NCBI GenBank assembly: GCA_001970955.1
Contig: MPUH01000094.1
Span: 1 to 64,000 of the forward strand
Direction of reading: 5' to 3'
From: Stentor coeruleus
Taxonomy: Eukaryota > Ciliophora > Heterotrichea > Heterotrichida > Stentoridae
Length of the DNA stretch: 64,000 bases
The position numbers and the translations under genes were made by a program. Each line of letters begins with the position of its first letter. Positions within the stretch are counted from its first letter, which is position 1. This document shows positions 48,864-57,679 of the stretch, one piece after another. Under the pieces are notes generated by a model, which worked only from the letters and a program-made list of their open reading frames with translations, ran no database searches and had not been told where the DNA came from.

Positions 48864-50327
48864 CTAAGTGAATGAGACCATATACCCGCCTTCAAGTTCA
48901 TTATATTTAAACCCTTTTTCATTCAAGAACTTAGCCACTTCAGGTTTAAGCTTTGAAACACGTCTGTAAGAATGAAGTCCTTTTCCCTACATCTCAATTA
49001 CAGTTATAACCTCCACTTTCCTACACTGTCCTTTTGCCCTACGCAAAAAACAGTCTAACATCAATAAAGCTTCCTCGGTTTGTAATCCATGCAAGTCAAT
49101 AACATCAATACCAAACTTCTGATTATTTCTTCTGAAAATCTCTCTATAAGTTTTCATGTAAATATCTCTAAAATTTTTAAAATGCTTTTTTCCTTCACTC
49201 GTCAACCTTTTAGCATCTGAAAAATTCCCTGAAGCAGCTGCTCTACTAGCAGTTTGATAAAGCACATCATGAAGTTTTCTCGACATTTGCATAAGTTCTA
49301 AATTCTCATTAAATATATTATCAGGCATAGGTTTATCATAATTTAAAAGATCAGTTTGTGAGTAATCTTCTGATTTTGATGATGGCTGAATTGAATGATA
49401 TGGTATTCTTATTGTTTTTTCTACTTCAACTTCTCTATAGTTTAAAGGAAACAGTTCTTTTAGTTTATCAATACTTGCTTGAAGATTATCTCCCATTTGG
49501 AAGAAAATTTCTTTAACTGCTATATCGTCTATTGCAGGAAATGATTTTTTCAGTATATCGATTTTTTTTACCGCATCAACATTATTCCCATCTAAGAAAA
49601 AGTTGTTTTGATCTTTAGCCCAATANAAGAAAAAGTTGTTTTGATCTTTAGCCCAATAACCTTTTCTCACAACTTTTGTCCTTGGTGTACCTATATTAGC
49701 TGGATATTCTTCATCATATTTTGTCACTGGTTTAATAGGTTTTTCAATCTCATCATCAAAATCTCTCAAATTAGTTGCCCCAAGTATTTGAAATGTTTCA
49801 ATCATATCACGACCACTATTTAAGTATACTTGAAGTGCTTCATCACGATTAACATTAGGAAATAGATCAGCGAGCATATCCCCAAAACTTTTATTAAGTC
49901 TTCTATTTAATGCTTCTTTGTTTACATAACCTATTTCCTGACTACCAAAGTTATCATCTGATCCTAAAGCTTCATATTCTGCTGATGCTTCAATCATAAA
50001 AGCTGTGGCTTGTGAAATATCTTCCCCACACTGACCGTATACCTGCTGGATATAATCTTTATCAATTTCTTCAAACATGTCCTCAAGAAGTTCGATGTTT
50101 TGGCATGAATTTTCTGGAATAACTTCAAATGAGCTTAGGTTTAAGATTGCAGTTTCTAAGTTTTCTCCACTTTCGTTGTAGATTCTTTCTATTTCAATAG
50201 CAAGTATATTGGGGAACACCTTTTTGAGTTTGTTTATATCTTTTTTTCGCTCAGAAGGTTTTTTTCCCTTTTTAACTGTAGCTTGTGAGATTGTGATAGG
50301 AATTTTCGCCCATTGCCCATATTTCAT
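48864..50327 (-). CDS. CUE-DUF1771-Smr endonuclease-type protein (N4BP2/Cue2-like), two exons
   Basis: After removing the 15-nt intron (48987-49001) and the join artefact (33 nt), the protein is 471 aa. The N-terminal two thirds hold about four CUE-like ubiquitin-binding three-helix units (LKKVFPNILAIEIERIY, LADLFPNVNRDEALQVY, LKKSFPAIDDIAVKEIF). A DUF1771 helical segment follows (YQTASRAAASGNFSDAKRLT). The Smr domain ends the protein: IDLHGLQTEEAL carries the DxH motif, and after splicing VITGKGLHSYRR and LEGGYMVSFT complete it. Yeast Cue2 and animal N4BP2 with this order cleave mRNA at stalled ribosomes in no-go decay. The inference is a ribosome-rescue endonuclease. Before splicing the Smr domain is cut short at IEM, hiding its best motif. 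Confidence 0.9.
48987..49001 (-). other. 15-nt intron (CUE-Smr gene)
   Basis: On the minus strand GTAATTGAGATGTAG, phase 0. Splicing replaces VIEM-stop with the Smr motif VITGKGLHSYRR and continues to the TAG at 48864-48866. Confidence 0.93.
49594..49658. repeat. 32-bp direct duplication around a single N (assembly join)
   Basis: 49594-49625 equals 49627-49658, with N at 49626. The 33-nt insertion adds 11 codons in frame to the CUE-Smr gene (a repeated YWAKDQNNFF). Confidence 0.9.
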
Positions 50328-50755
50328 TTATTTCGCTTTAAAAAACTATATAATAACTCATAAATTTTTTATAAATCTTATTAAATAATTTATCTAAATC
50401 TGGGTCTGATATGAAAAATGATGTATTTATTGTGTTTATATAAGAGATTTTCCAAATGTTAATATAAAATTTACAAAATAATAGAGTTAAAATAAATAAA
50501 ATAAAATCTTTGCACCGTATTCTATCTAATATTTACAATTACTACTCAATTATAATCTTTATCACATCATCAAACTTTTTTATAATAATCACTACCTAAT
50601 CCTTCTCTATCTCCCTGTTCTTATAAATAAATCATTACATCTCTATTTACCTCTAAAATTCTTTCATCCTTATCCTCATCCTTACAAAAAAATATCTTTT
50701 TTCCAAAAATCAATCTCAAAAACTCTTTCTCCAACTTTACCAAAAAATTATATAA

Positions 50756-51904
50756 ATGTCAGACTATTCAGAAGACTTCGATGGTTCAGCACGTGGTAGT
50801 ATTGATGCAAAGCCCAAAAAATACGACGAAAAAAAAGATCTCCACCTAGCCTTATCAAGTAGTAACAGTAACCATTCTGACTCAAGTGCAAGTCATAAAG
50901 AAAAATTCGAAAAAAACCTTCAAGCTTTACGTGAAGAAATAAAAGCACTAGAAATTGAACAAATGCAAAACATTGACACTTTTGATAACAATGTTTCTTT
51001 AGAAATAGCTGATGATAGTTCAGAAGATGATATAGATTCAATAAAAAAACTTCAAGATGAAATTAGACAACAGGTTAAAAATAAACCACGTTGCCGTTCT
51101 CGACCAAATCCTCAAAGGAAAAAACTTATTACGAATATACAAGAAAAGAAACCTGGGACTAGTAAAAACTATTCTTTTACGGGGCAGGTACCAAGTGTAA
51201 AAAGGCAGTTTATGGTTAGTAAGAAAGATTTTAAAAGTCATGAAGTCACTTTTTTCCAAGCTAAACCTAAACAAATAGTATCAGCTGTACCGGATATTAG
51301 GAAAGTTCAGAAAAAAAATAGAAAAAAACCTTTAGAGGAAGTTAAGACATATAGAATCAATCAAGCTTTAGAAAGTTTTGAGAATGATGATTTGGTTAAT
51401 GGTGTTGATTGGAAAAAATCTGTATTAGAAAGTTTTGTAATTTCGGGACTTTATGATTTTAATTGGGAAAAAGATTCAAGTGTACTAAGTGAAGAGCAGA
51501 TTTTTTCAGCTGCGACTGGGTATTCAGCTAAAGTTGTGAATAAAACTTTTAGGAGGCTTTGCAAAGAAATGTTTTATGAAAATAAACTTGGGTCATCTTC
51601 GATTAAATTAGAAATACAAAGGTTGTTAATGGCAAGAAGATTTATTGTAGCTGCATTAAAAGCTATTCATGAAAGGGAAGATTTACTAATTGCTATTTTA
51701 ACTTTAGGAAAAGAAGCAGGGAGTGAACTTGTCACTATGTATAAAAAGCTTTTAAAACTTACCAAGAGTATTCAATTATCAATTGTAAAAATAAAAGAAT
51801 CGATATTAGGACTTGATAAATTCATTTACTTCGGCGAAGACTACGAAAAGAAAATTGTTGATGATGAACGACGTATAGCTCGTATAGTTGGAGTTATAAA
51901 TTAG
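50756..51904 (+). CDS. Hypothetical protein, acidic N-terminus and helical C-terminus (382 aa)
   Basis: Residues 1-110 are acidic and disordered with a short coiled coil (EKNLQALREEIKALEIEQ), then a basic segment (RSRPNPQRKKL). Residues 230-382 are helical (QRLLMARRFIVAALKAIHE, REDLLIAILTLGKEAGSELV, SIVKIKESILGLDKFIYFG). No recognised domain. Function unknown. The start ATG follows TTATATAA. Confidence 0.7.
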   Translation: MSDYSEDFDGSARGSIDAKPKKYDEKKDLHLALSSSNSNHSDSSASHKEKFEKNLQALREEIKALEIEQMQNIDTFDNNVSLEIADDSSEDDIDSIKKLQDEIRQQVKNKPRCRSRPNPQRKKLITNIQEKKPGTSKNYSFTGQVPSVKRQFMVSKKDFKSHEVTFFQAKPKQIVSAVPDIRKVQKKNRKKPLEEVKTYRINQALESFENDDLVNGVDWKKSVLESFVISGLYDFNWEKDSSVLSEEQIFSAATGYSAKVVNKTFRRLCKEMFYENKLGSSSIKLEIQRLLMARRFIVAALKAIHEREDLLIAILTLGKEAGSELVTMYKKLLKLTKSIQLSIVKIKESILGLDKFIYFGEDYEKKIVDDERRIARIVGVIN

Positions 51905-51965
51905 ATGTAAACCTTATAATCTGTAAATCATAAAAAATCCATATAATCAATCTCTACATATAAAT

Positions 51966-53105
51966 CTAAAACGAGTATTTATGAATTAATGACGGCTTCA
52001 TATTAGGGTCATTTTCCCACTCTTCTTTTTTAATAGTCATAAACTGTCCAAAAGTGCTAAGACTTGCAAGCATAGACCCTCCAATCCATGCAGCATGTTG
52101 CCTAAAAGAATCAGCATACACTTTAATATCATTATTCGAAACCCCTTCTAATCTATTTTTAATATCCTTTTCTACTCTTTCATAAAATCCTTTCATCATA
52201 CTAGACCCACCACTTAACACAACATTTCCATACATATCAGGTTTAAGATCATTATCACATTTCATAATCGATTCAACAATCTGATCAGTAATTCCTTTAA
52301 TATCTTGACCAATAATACTTGGTTTAAAAAGTATCTCAGCGGCATTAGCTAAAATATCCTGATCAACATTTATAATCTTCCCTCCAGGTAATTCATAAAA
52401 CCTTTTATCTTCACTAAGAAGTTCTTGACCTTTACGATATTGCAAAGGTACAACAACCATATCTTCAGTAATATTTCTAGATAAGAATATTTGTGTTGGT
52501 TTCAAATGTGCTGAAAGTTTTTGATGAATAAATGATGTTATGTCGTTACCGGCTAATGGGATTTTATGAATAGCATGTGGTAAAGCAAATCCTTCAAATA
52601 TTGGAACGATACTTGTAAGTCCACAACCAACATCGACAGCAATACCTCTGGTTTTGCCTATAGAAAATAAAGAAAGAACTGGAGCTGGCATAATACCTAA
52701 AGAGTTGACACCAAGGGTTTCTAAAAAGACTTGGGCCATTCTTTGGCGGTTTTCTCTTGTGTTTAAAATTGAGTCAGTTATGAGGACGTTTACTGAGTTA
52801 AGTTCTTCTTGCATGAGGTTTTTTATTATATGTTCCCAAATAAAAGACATACACTCCCAATCTTGTTCTGTGTTTTTTATTTCCCCTCGGTCTATAGGAT
52901 AAAATAAAGGTGTCTCGGGGTTTTTTAAGTCAATATCTGCTCCTGAGTACATAGTTTTGGATTTACCTTGCTCTTGGCTTTCTACTACAGACATCACGGT
53001 AGGTAAAACGATTTTTGGTGCATCTTCTCCTGAATATCCTGCTTTGATATACCCAGTTCCATTGTCTATTACAATAAAGTCTTTAGTATCGAGTTCAGCT
53101 TCCAT
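51966..53105 (-). CDS. Divergent actin-family protein (379 aa)
   Basis: Full-length actin fold with phosphate-1 loop DNGTGYIKAGYSGEDAP (close to actin DNGSGMCKAGFAGDDAP), the phosphate-2 segment AVDVGCGLTSIVPIFEGFAL, and the adenosine-loop NVVLSGGSSMMKGFYERVE. The C-terminus PSLIHKYSF differs from the actin KCF. The subdomain-2 region is altered (SKTMYSGADIDLKNPET). The length equals conventional actin. It is either a very divergent ciliate actin or an actin-related protein; no ARP subgroup is assigned. Ciliates are known for fast-evolving actins. Confidence 0.9.
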   Translation of the reverse strand: MEAELDTKDFIVIDNGTGYIKAGYSGEDAPKIVLPTVMSVVESQEQGKSKTMYSGADIDLKNPETPLFYPIDRGEIKNTEQDWECMSFIWEHIIKNLMQEELNSVNVLITDSILNTRENRQRMAQVFLETLGVNSLGIMPAPVLSLFSIGKTRGIAVDVGCGLTSIVPIFEGFALPHAIHKIPLAGNDITSFIHQKLSAHLKPTQIFLSRNITEDMVVVPLQYRKGQELLSEDKRFYELPGGKIINVDQDILANAAEILFKPSIIGQDIKGITDQIVESIMKCDNDLKPDMYGNVVLSGGSSMMKGFYERVEKDIKNRLEGVSNNDIKVYADSFRQHAAWIGGSMLASLSTFGQFMTIKKEEWENDPNMKPSLIHKYSF

Positions 53106-53270
53106 TTATTAGTTTTATGGGTTTTTGTATTTTACGAGGGTTTATAAGAATTTTAAACTTTTTTTTAGTTTGGAGATAAAGTTTGAGAGATTTTAATGGA
53201 AATTTTAAGGTTACGTTTAGTTATTATTATATACTCACTGTGTTTATGAGTTAATTTTTTTTTGGGGTTT

Positions 53271-54782
53271 TTATCTAAGAAATTTGCTTTTTGAAGGTTT
53301 TGGTATTAAAGCCCAGGGATGATTCAAACCTTCAGTCGGTGTTAGGCGTTTTTCAGGGTTCCATTCAAAACACCTTAAAAGAAAATCTAAAAAGTCGTTA
53401 TCTGAAGTTTTAAGACTTACCTGTAAACTATTCATGCCTGGGAAAATATTTTTACCATCACTAAGCTGACATGATTTCAACTGCCCTCCTTCAATAAACA
53501 AATTTTTCCTACATGCATTTAATAACATCTCAGAAGGAGGCATACCTAAAAACGATACAATATACAAAAACTGATCTTTTTCTGATTCCCCAGGCCATAA
53601 TGGTTGACCAGTATAAAGTTCAGCAAGTATACATCCAAGGCTCCACATATCAATAGCTGGTGTATATGGAATCCCAAGCATAATTTCAGGAGCCCTATAA
53701 AAACGACTTTGTATATAAGTATGAAGTCTTTCTGATATAAAACATGACGACCCAAAATCAATAAGTTTAATCCCAGCTTTCTTAGGATTAATCAAAAGCA
53801 CATTCTCTGGTTTTAAATCACAATGAACAATCTGTAAACTTCTTATATACTCAAGAGCAGTTAAAATCTGCCTAGCAAAGCACTTTATAAGCGGCAGAGA
53901 AAGTCCTTTAAAATTATTCAACCTCAAAAACTCATACAAATTTATACTCACAAGCTCAAAAGTTATACAAATATGGCTACGAAATGAAAAGTAATTCTTC
54001 ATTCTTATGATGTTTTTCAAATCTTCAGGGTCACTCTCTCTCATTTCATGTAAAACTCTTACCTCAATAGTTGCTTGTTGATGGAATTTCGACTTGTTTT
54101 TTATTATCTTCAAAGCAATGTTCTCTTTTTTCTTATGGTCATAGCATTCACATACTTGTCCAAAACTCCCTTTTCCAAGTAATTCTAATATTTCATATCT
54201 ATAAGCAATATGATCATTTTTTACTAATAAATAATCAGCATGTTTATCATCAAAACCATAATTCTCTTGATCGGCTCTTGGTTTTAGTTTATTATCTATT
54301 TTCCCAACATAATAAATTTCTGAGTATTTTAAGATTTCCCCTTGTTCGTAATTTGTCAGTTCGTTTTTTAGTAAAATTAAAGCTTTTGTTGGTTTCATAG
54401 GGAATTCAATTTTTTCAGGGATAAGATGTCCATGTTTTGGGGAAAGAGATAGTTTAAATGATCGGTTAGACCCTGTTGTAAGAAGTCTTGATGAGTTTTT
54501 TCTTGTGTTTGAAGCTGGGGATTGGATTTTGAACTTGGTTGATGTGTTTTTTGAAGAACTATGGGCGCTTGAGATTTTAGTACTTCTGTTGATTTTTAAA
54601 GATACTCTTGTTGGCATTGGGTCGATTGTGATTTTTAAGAGGCTTTTTTTGGACCTTGGACGATTTTGAGTTTTCTTTGATGAGGTCCTGAGGATAATTC
54701 TTTTAGCTTTTGGGGTTTTGGCTGCTGGGCCCTCTTGGGTGACATTGGTTATTTTGTATGAATAGTCTAGCGATGATAACAT
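53271..54782 (-). CDS. DYRK-family protein kinase (503 aa)
   Basis: The N-terminal 140 residues are basic and disordered. The DYRK homology box reads DDKHADYLLVKNDHIAYRYE. The kinase is complete: GKGSFGQVCE, ALKIIKN, HCDLKPENVLL (the DYRK-type HCD catalytic loop), DFGSSC, and activation loop HTYIQSRFYRAPE. In classical DYRKs the loop reads YxYIQSRFYR; here the first Tyr is His while the autophosphorylated second Tyr is kept. The rest (PLWPGESEKDQFLYIV) is typical of CMGC kinases. Dual-specificity kinase with self-phosphorylation on Tyr. Targets unknown. Start: ATG after AATTAGATAA. Confidence 0.93.
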   Translation of the reverse strand: MLSSLDYSYKITNVTQEGPAAKTPKAKRIILRTSSKKTQNRPRSKKSLLKITIDPMPTRVSLKINRSTKISSAHSSSKNTSTKFKIQSPASNTRKNSSRLLTTGSNRSFKLSLSPKHGHLIPEKIEFPMKPTKALILLKNELTNYEQGEILKYSEIYYVGKIDNKLKPRADQENYGFDDKHADYLLVKNDHIAYRYEILELLGKGSFGQVCECYDHKKKENIALKIIKNKSKFHQQATIEVRVLHEMRESDPEDLKNIIRMKNYFSFRSHICITFELVSINLYEFLRLNNFKGLSLPLIKCFARQILTALEYIRSLQIVHCDLKPENVLLINPKKAGIKLIDFGSSCFISERLHTYIQSRFYRAPEIMLGIPYTPAIDMWSLGCILAELYTGQPLWPGESEKDQFLYIVSFLGMPPSEMLLNACRKNLFIEGGQLKSCQLSDGKNIFPGMNSLQVSLKTSDNDFLDFLLRCFEWNPEKRLTPTEGLNHPWALIPKPSKSKFLR

Positions 54783-54848
54783 TTATCTAATTAAATATTT
54801 TGAAAGGTTTTAATGCTTATAAAAGTTTAAATGCCTTATAACCCCAAA

Positions 54849-56393
54849 CTACTGCTGAGCTATAAGTTTCATCATCATTTCTTTGAATTCACTTAGATCT
54901 ATTTCCCCATCTCCATTCTGATCCACTTCTTTTATCAAACTATCCCACATCGGTTCATTTCCATGATTCCCAGTACCAAACAATTCCTTCAGTTCTGTTG
55001 CTGATATTTTCCCACTACCATCAGCATCAAAAGCTTTAAACGCATTATCCAAATTTGTTTTACTTAACAAAATATCTTTTTGTGCAGAAGCCATCAAAAA
55101 CTCACTATAATCAATAAACCCAGAATTATTCGAATCTACTTGTTGCATAATTTTTTCCACTTCTTCAACAGCTGCTTCATATCCCATCTGTGATTTATAA
55201 GCTTCCATAAGTTCTTCTCTACTTAATTTCCCATCACCATTTTTATCAAGTCTTTTAAAATTCTCAGCAAGTTTTTTAGCTTCTTCTTTTGATATAAGTT
55301 GTGATGATATAAAAGTTAATACAGCTTCTTCTTTTGATATCAGCTGCGATGATATAAACGTTAAAACAGCATGTTGGAGTTTTTGTTCAGTGCGAAATGC
55401 TTTAAGATTAGTTAAAGTTTCAGTTTGCACATCACTTTCTCTAAAACTATTCAAAGTATTAGTTGTAATCCATTCATCTTTTAAAGCATCTTGAGATGAT
55501 ATTCTAGATGATGGGTTCATTTGAAGCATTTTTTTAATAAGGTTTTTTGCTTGAATACTAACCCTTCCCCATTCTTGATCTTCCATAGAATACTGTCCCC
55601 TTTGTACCCTTTCTAATATTTCCCTATCAGTTCTTCCATAAAATGGGGGTTTTCCAGATAGTAGTATATATAAAATAACCCCACAGCTCCAAACATCACA
55701 TTTTTCTGTGTAGTCTCTTCTAAGAACTTCAGGTGCTATATAATAAGCAGTTCCATATTTCTGAGTCATTTTACTCCCAGTATCAAACATTTTAGATGTC
55801 CCAAAGTCAATTATCTTTAATAAACTATCAGCACTATCTTTTTCTAATAAAAGGTTTTCTGGCTTTAAATCTCTATGAACTATACTGTTTGCATGACAAT
55901 AAGCTACAGCACTTAAAATTTGTTTCATAAAATGTGCTGCTATTGGTTCAGAAAGCATACGACTTTTGATTATAAAATCAAATAACTCTCCTCCACTTAC
56001 GAATTCTGTTACTAAGTGATAATATTTTTCATCTTCATACCATTCGTAAAGTTTGACTATGTTTGGATGATCAGCTTTAATGAGAATGTCAACTTCATTG
56101 AAAAATTGAGAGTGTTCTTTCATATCTTTTGTTATTGATTCTTTTTGGATAGTTTTTATAGCTCGTTTTTGACCTGTTGTTTTATGGGTGCCTACTCTGA
56201 CAAAGCCGAAAGCTCCTGAACCTAGTTTATTTCCTATGATGTATTTGTCTTTGATATTACCTTTGCGCCGACCTATGAATACTCCTTGATCGATTTTAAA
56301 TTCTTCTTTGTTTTTTTCAGAGGACTGTGGAATATTGTTTGAATGGTTTGTAGCTTTTGGTACAGAACGATTTTTATTTGGAATGCAACCCAT
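54849..56393 (-). CDS. Calcium-dependent protein kinase (CDPK, 514 aa) with duplicated junction segment
   Basis: MGCIPNKN fits dual acylation. The kinase covers about residues 50-310: GSGAFGFVRVG, AIKTIQKES, HRDLKPENLLLE, DFGTSK, and YGTAYYIAPEVL. This is a complete RD kinase, unlike the other CDPK here. The junction region is followed by four canonical EF-hands (DKNGDGKLSREE, DSNNSGFIDYSE, DADGSGKISATE, DQNGDGEIDLSE). In the junction, 15 residues (AVLTFISSQLISKEE) are repeated in tandem. Calcium normally releases this junction from the kinase, so a doubled segment could change regulation. No introns are visible. Confidence 0.95.
   Translation of the reverse strand: MGCIPNKNRSVPKATNHSNNIPQSSEKNKEEFKIDQGVFIGRRKGNIKDKYIIGNKLGSGAFGFVRVGTHKTTGQKRAIKTIQKESITKDMKEHSQFFNEVDILIKADHPNIVKLYEWYEDEKYYHLVTEFVSGGELFDFIIKSRMLSEPIAAHFMKQILSAVAYCHANSIVHRDLKPENLLLEKDSADSLLKIIDFGTSKMFDTGSKMTQKYGTAYYIAPEVLRRDYTEKCDVWSCGVILYILLSGKPPFYGRTDREILERVQRGQYSMEDQEWGRVSIQAKNLIKKMLQMNPSSRISSQDALKDEWITTNTLNSFRESDVQTETLTNLKAFRTEQKLQHAVLTFISSQLISKEEAVLTFISSQLISKEEAKKLAENFKRLDKNGDGKLSREELMEAYKSQMGYEAAVEEVEKIMQQVDSNNSGFIDYSEFLMASAQKDILLSKTNLDNAFKAFDADGSGKISATELKELFGTGNHGNEPMWDSLIKEVDQNGDGEIDLSEFKEMMMKLIAQQ
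55281..55370 (-). repeat. 45-bp tandem duplication, 5 synonymous differences (CDPK)
   Basis: Two 45-nt units, 55326-55370 and 55281-55325, encode identical 15-residue peptides in the CDPK junction. They differ at five third-codon positions (Val, Thr, Ser, Gln, Leu codons) with no amino-acid change. There is no N between them, unlike the assembly joins. Confidence 0.9.
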
Positions 56394-57679
56394 TTATTTA
56401 GACATAAATTCAGATCACTATTTTGGGAGATTTGCTGATGTATTTGCTGATTATTTTAAGGAAGAGAAAAAGAGTTTGTTTAAATTTAACTTTTATATTA
56501 TGTTTTTTGTTATGCTGTGAGGCTAAGTTTGAATGATTTTTTTTTGGTTTTTAAAATTTTGTAAATTCAGGTTAAAGTTTTTTATTTTAATATAGAGAGG
56601 TTGGGATAAACTTTTTGTGTTTAGGGTTTAGATTTTTGTCATTAGTAACAGGCTTATATTTAAAATTTTTGGGTTTTAGATTAAAAATGATTTTTTCCAT
56701 TTTTACATTATTATACTATATAGAGTGAAGTATATAAAATTAAGGTATTACAAATTAATTTTAGAAATTATTACTATGTTTAGTCAACTTATTATAATCA
56801 ATCTGCTTACCAAAAATGATAATTTTTAGAATATTAGCTTGAAGTTAAAAAATTATATTAATTTGTATACTTACTCTATAAATAAACAAAAGTTAAGCTT
56901 TAATTAAGTCACTAATTACAAATTTAAAAATAATCATTTCCACAATAATTATAATTCTCTGAAATATTAGCATATATAAATTTATAAAAAATTATTACCC
57001 TTAATACCTGATTTATTATACCAAGCCACACAAAAACTAAACTATTAATTATATCCCAAAACATAATAAAAATTATAAACTACCTAAAAATATATTCAAT
57101 ACCAATTCAAAAAAACTATCTCCATCTTATCGAAGAAATAGTAATAATAATATTTTAATTACTTCATGATAATTTTATCTTCACAACCTCTCTTATTAAA
57201 AAAATTTCCATAAATTTTAATCACACTAAAAACCCATTCCCACAATTATTTCATTTAACACTTTAAACTACTTAACACTAGCATATTTTACCATAAAACT
57301 TCCTAAAATCAACGTCAAACCATATAAAATTCTAACAAAAAAACCTACCATAATCTTCAAAAACAAACACCAAAACAAACCTAATTCCACAACCTTAAAA
57401 AACTACAATATCTCACAATCCCCAAAATCCAAAAACCTCATAACCACCAAAAACCCCCACATCTTCCAACCAAAACCCACTCCATCTTCAAAATTATTTC
57501 AAAAAAATTCAAAAATAACTACATTTACTTACTTTCTCCTACCTATTTTCACAATAAAACTCTTATCATAATATCCTCAAACCATTTATACCCTTTCCTA
57601 ATTTCTAAAACAACCATACTTCCCGATTGCCAAAAAAAAAAAACTTAATACAAAATTTAAAACCCTCTTATATACTACC
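56394..57679. other. Long intergenic region with extreme C richness before the Polo gene
   Basis: About 1.29 kb. G/T-rich just upstream of the minus-strand CDPK, then A/T-rich, then strongly C/A-rich toward 57660 (57301-57480 holds 60 C and 1 G). No coding frame is supported. Probably holds both promoters. Confidence 0.5.

Noticed and set aside
55281-55370. The CDPK 45-bp repeat as another join artefact
   Set aside because: It has no N, and the units differ at five synonymous positions, unlike the near-identical join duplicates; kept as a finding with the chimera option open.
56308-56520. Plus-strand open frame of 70 codons
   Set aside because: Overlaps the start of the CDPK on the opposite strand; Phe-rich product typical of antisense frames.
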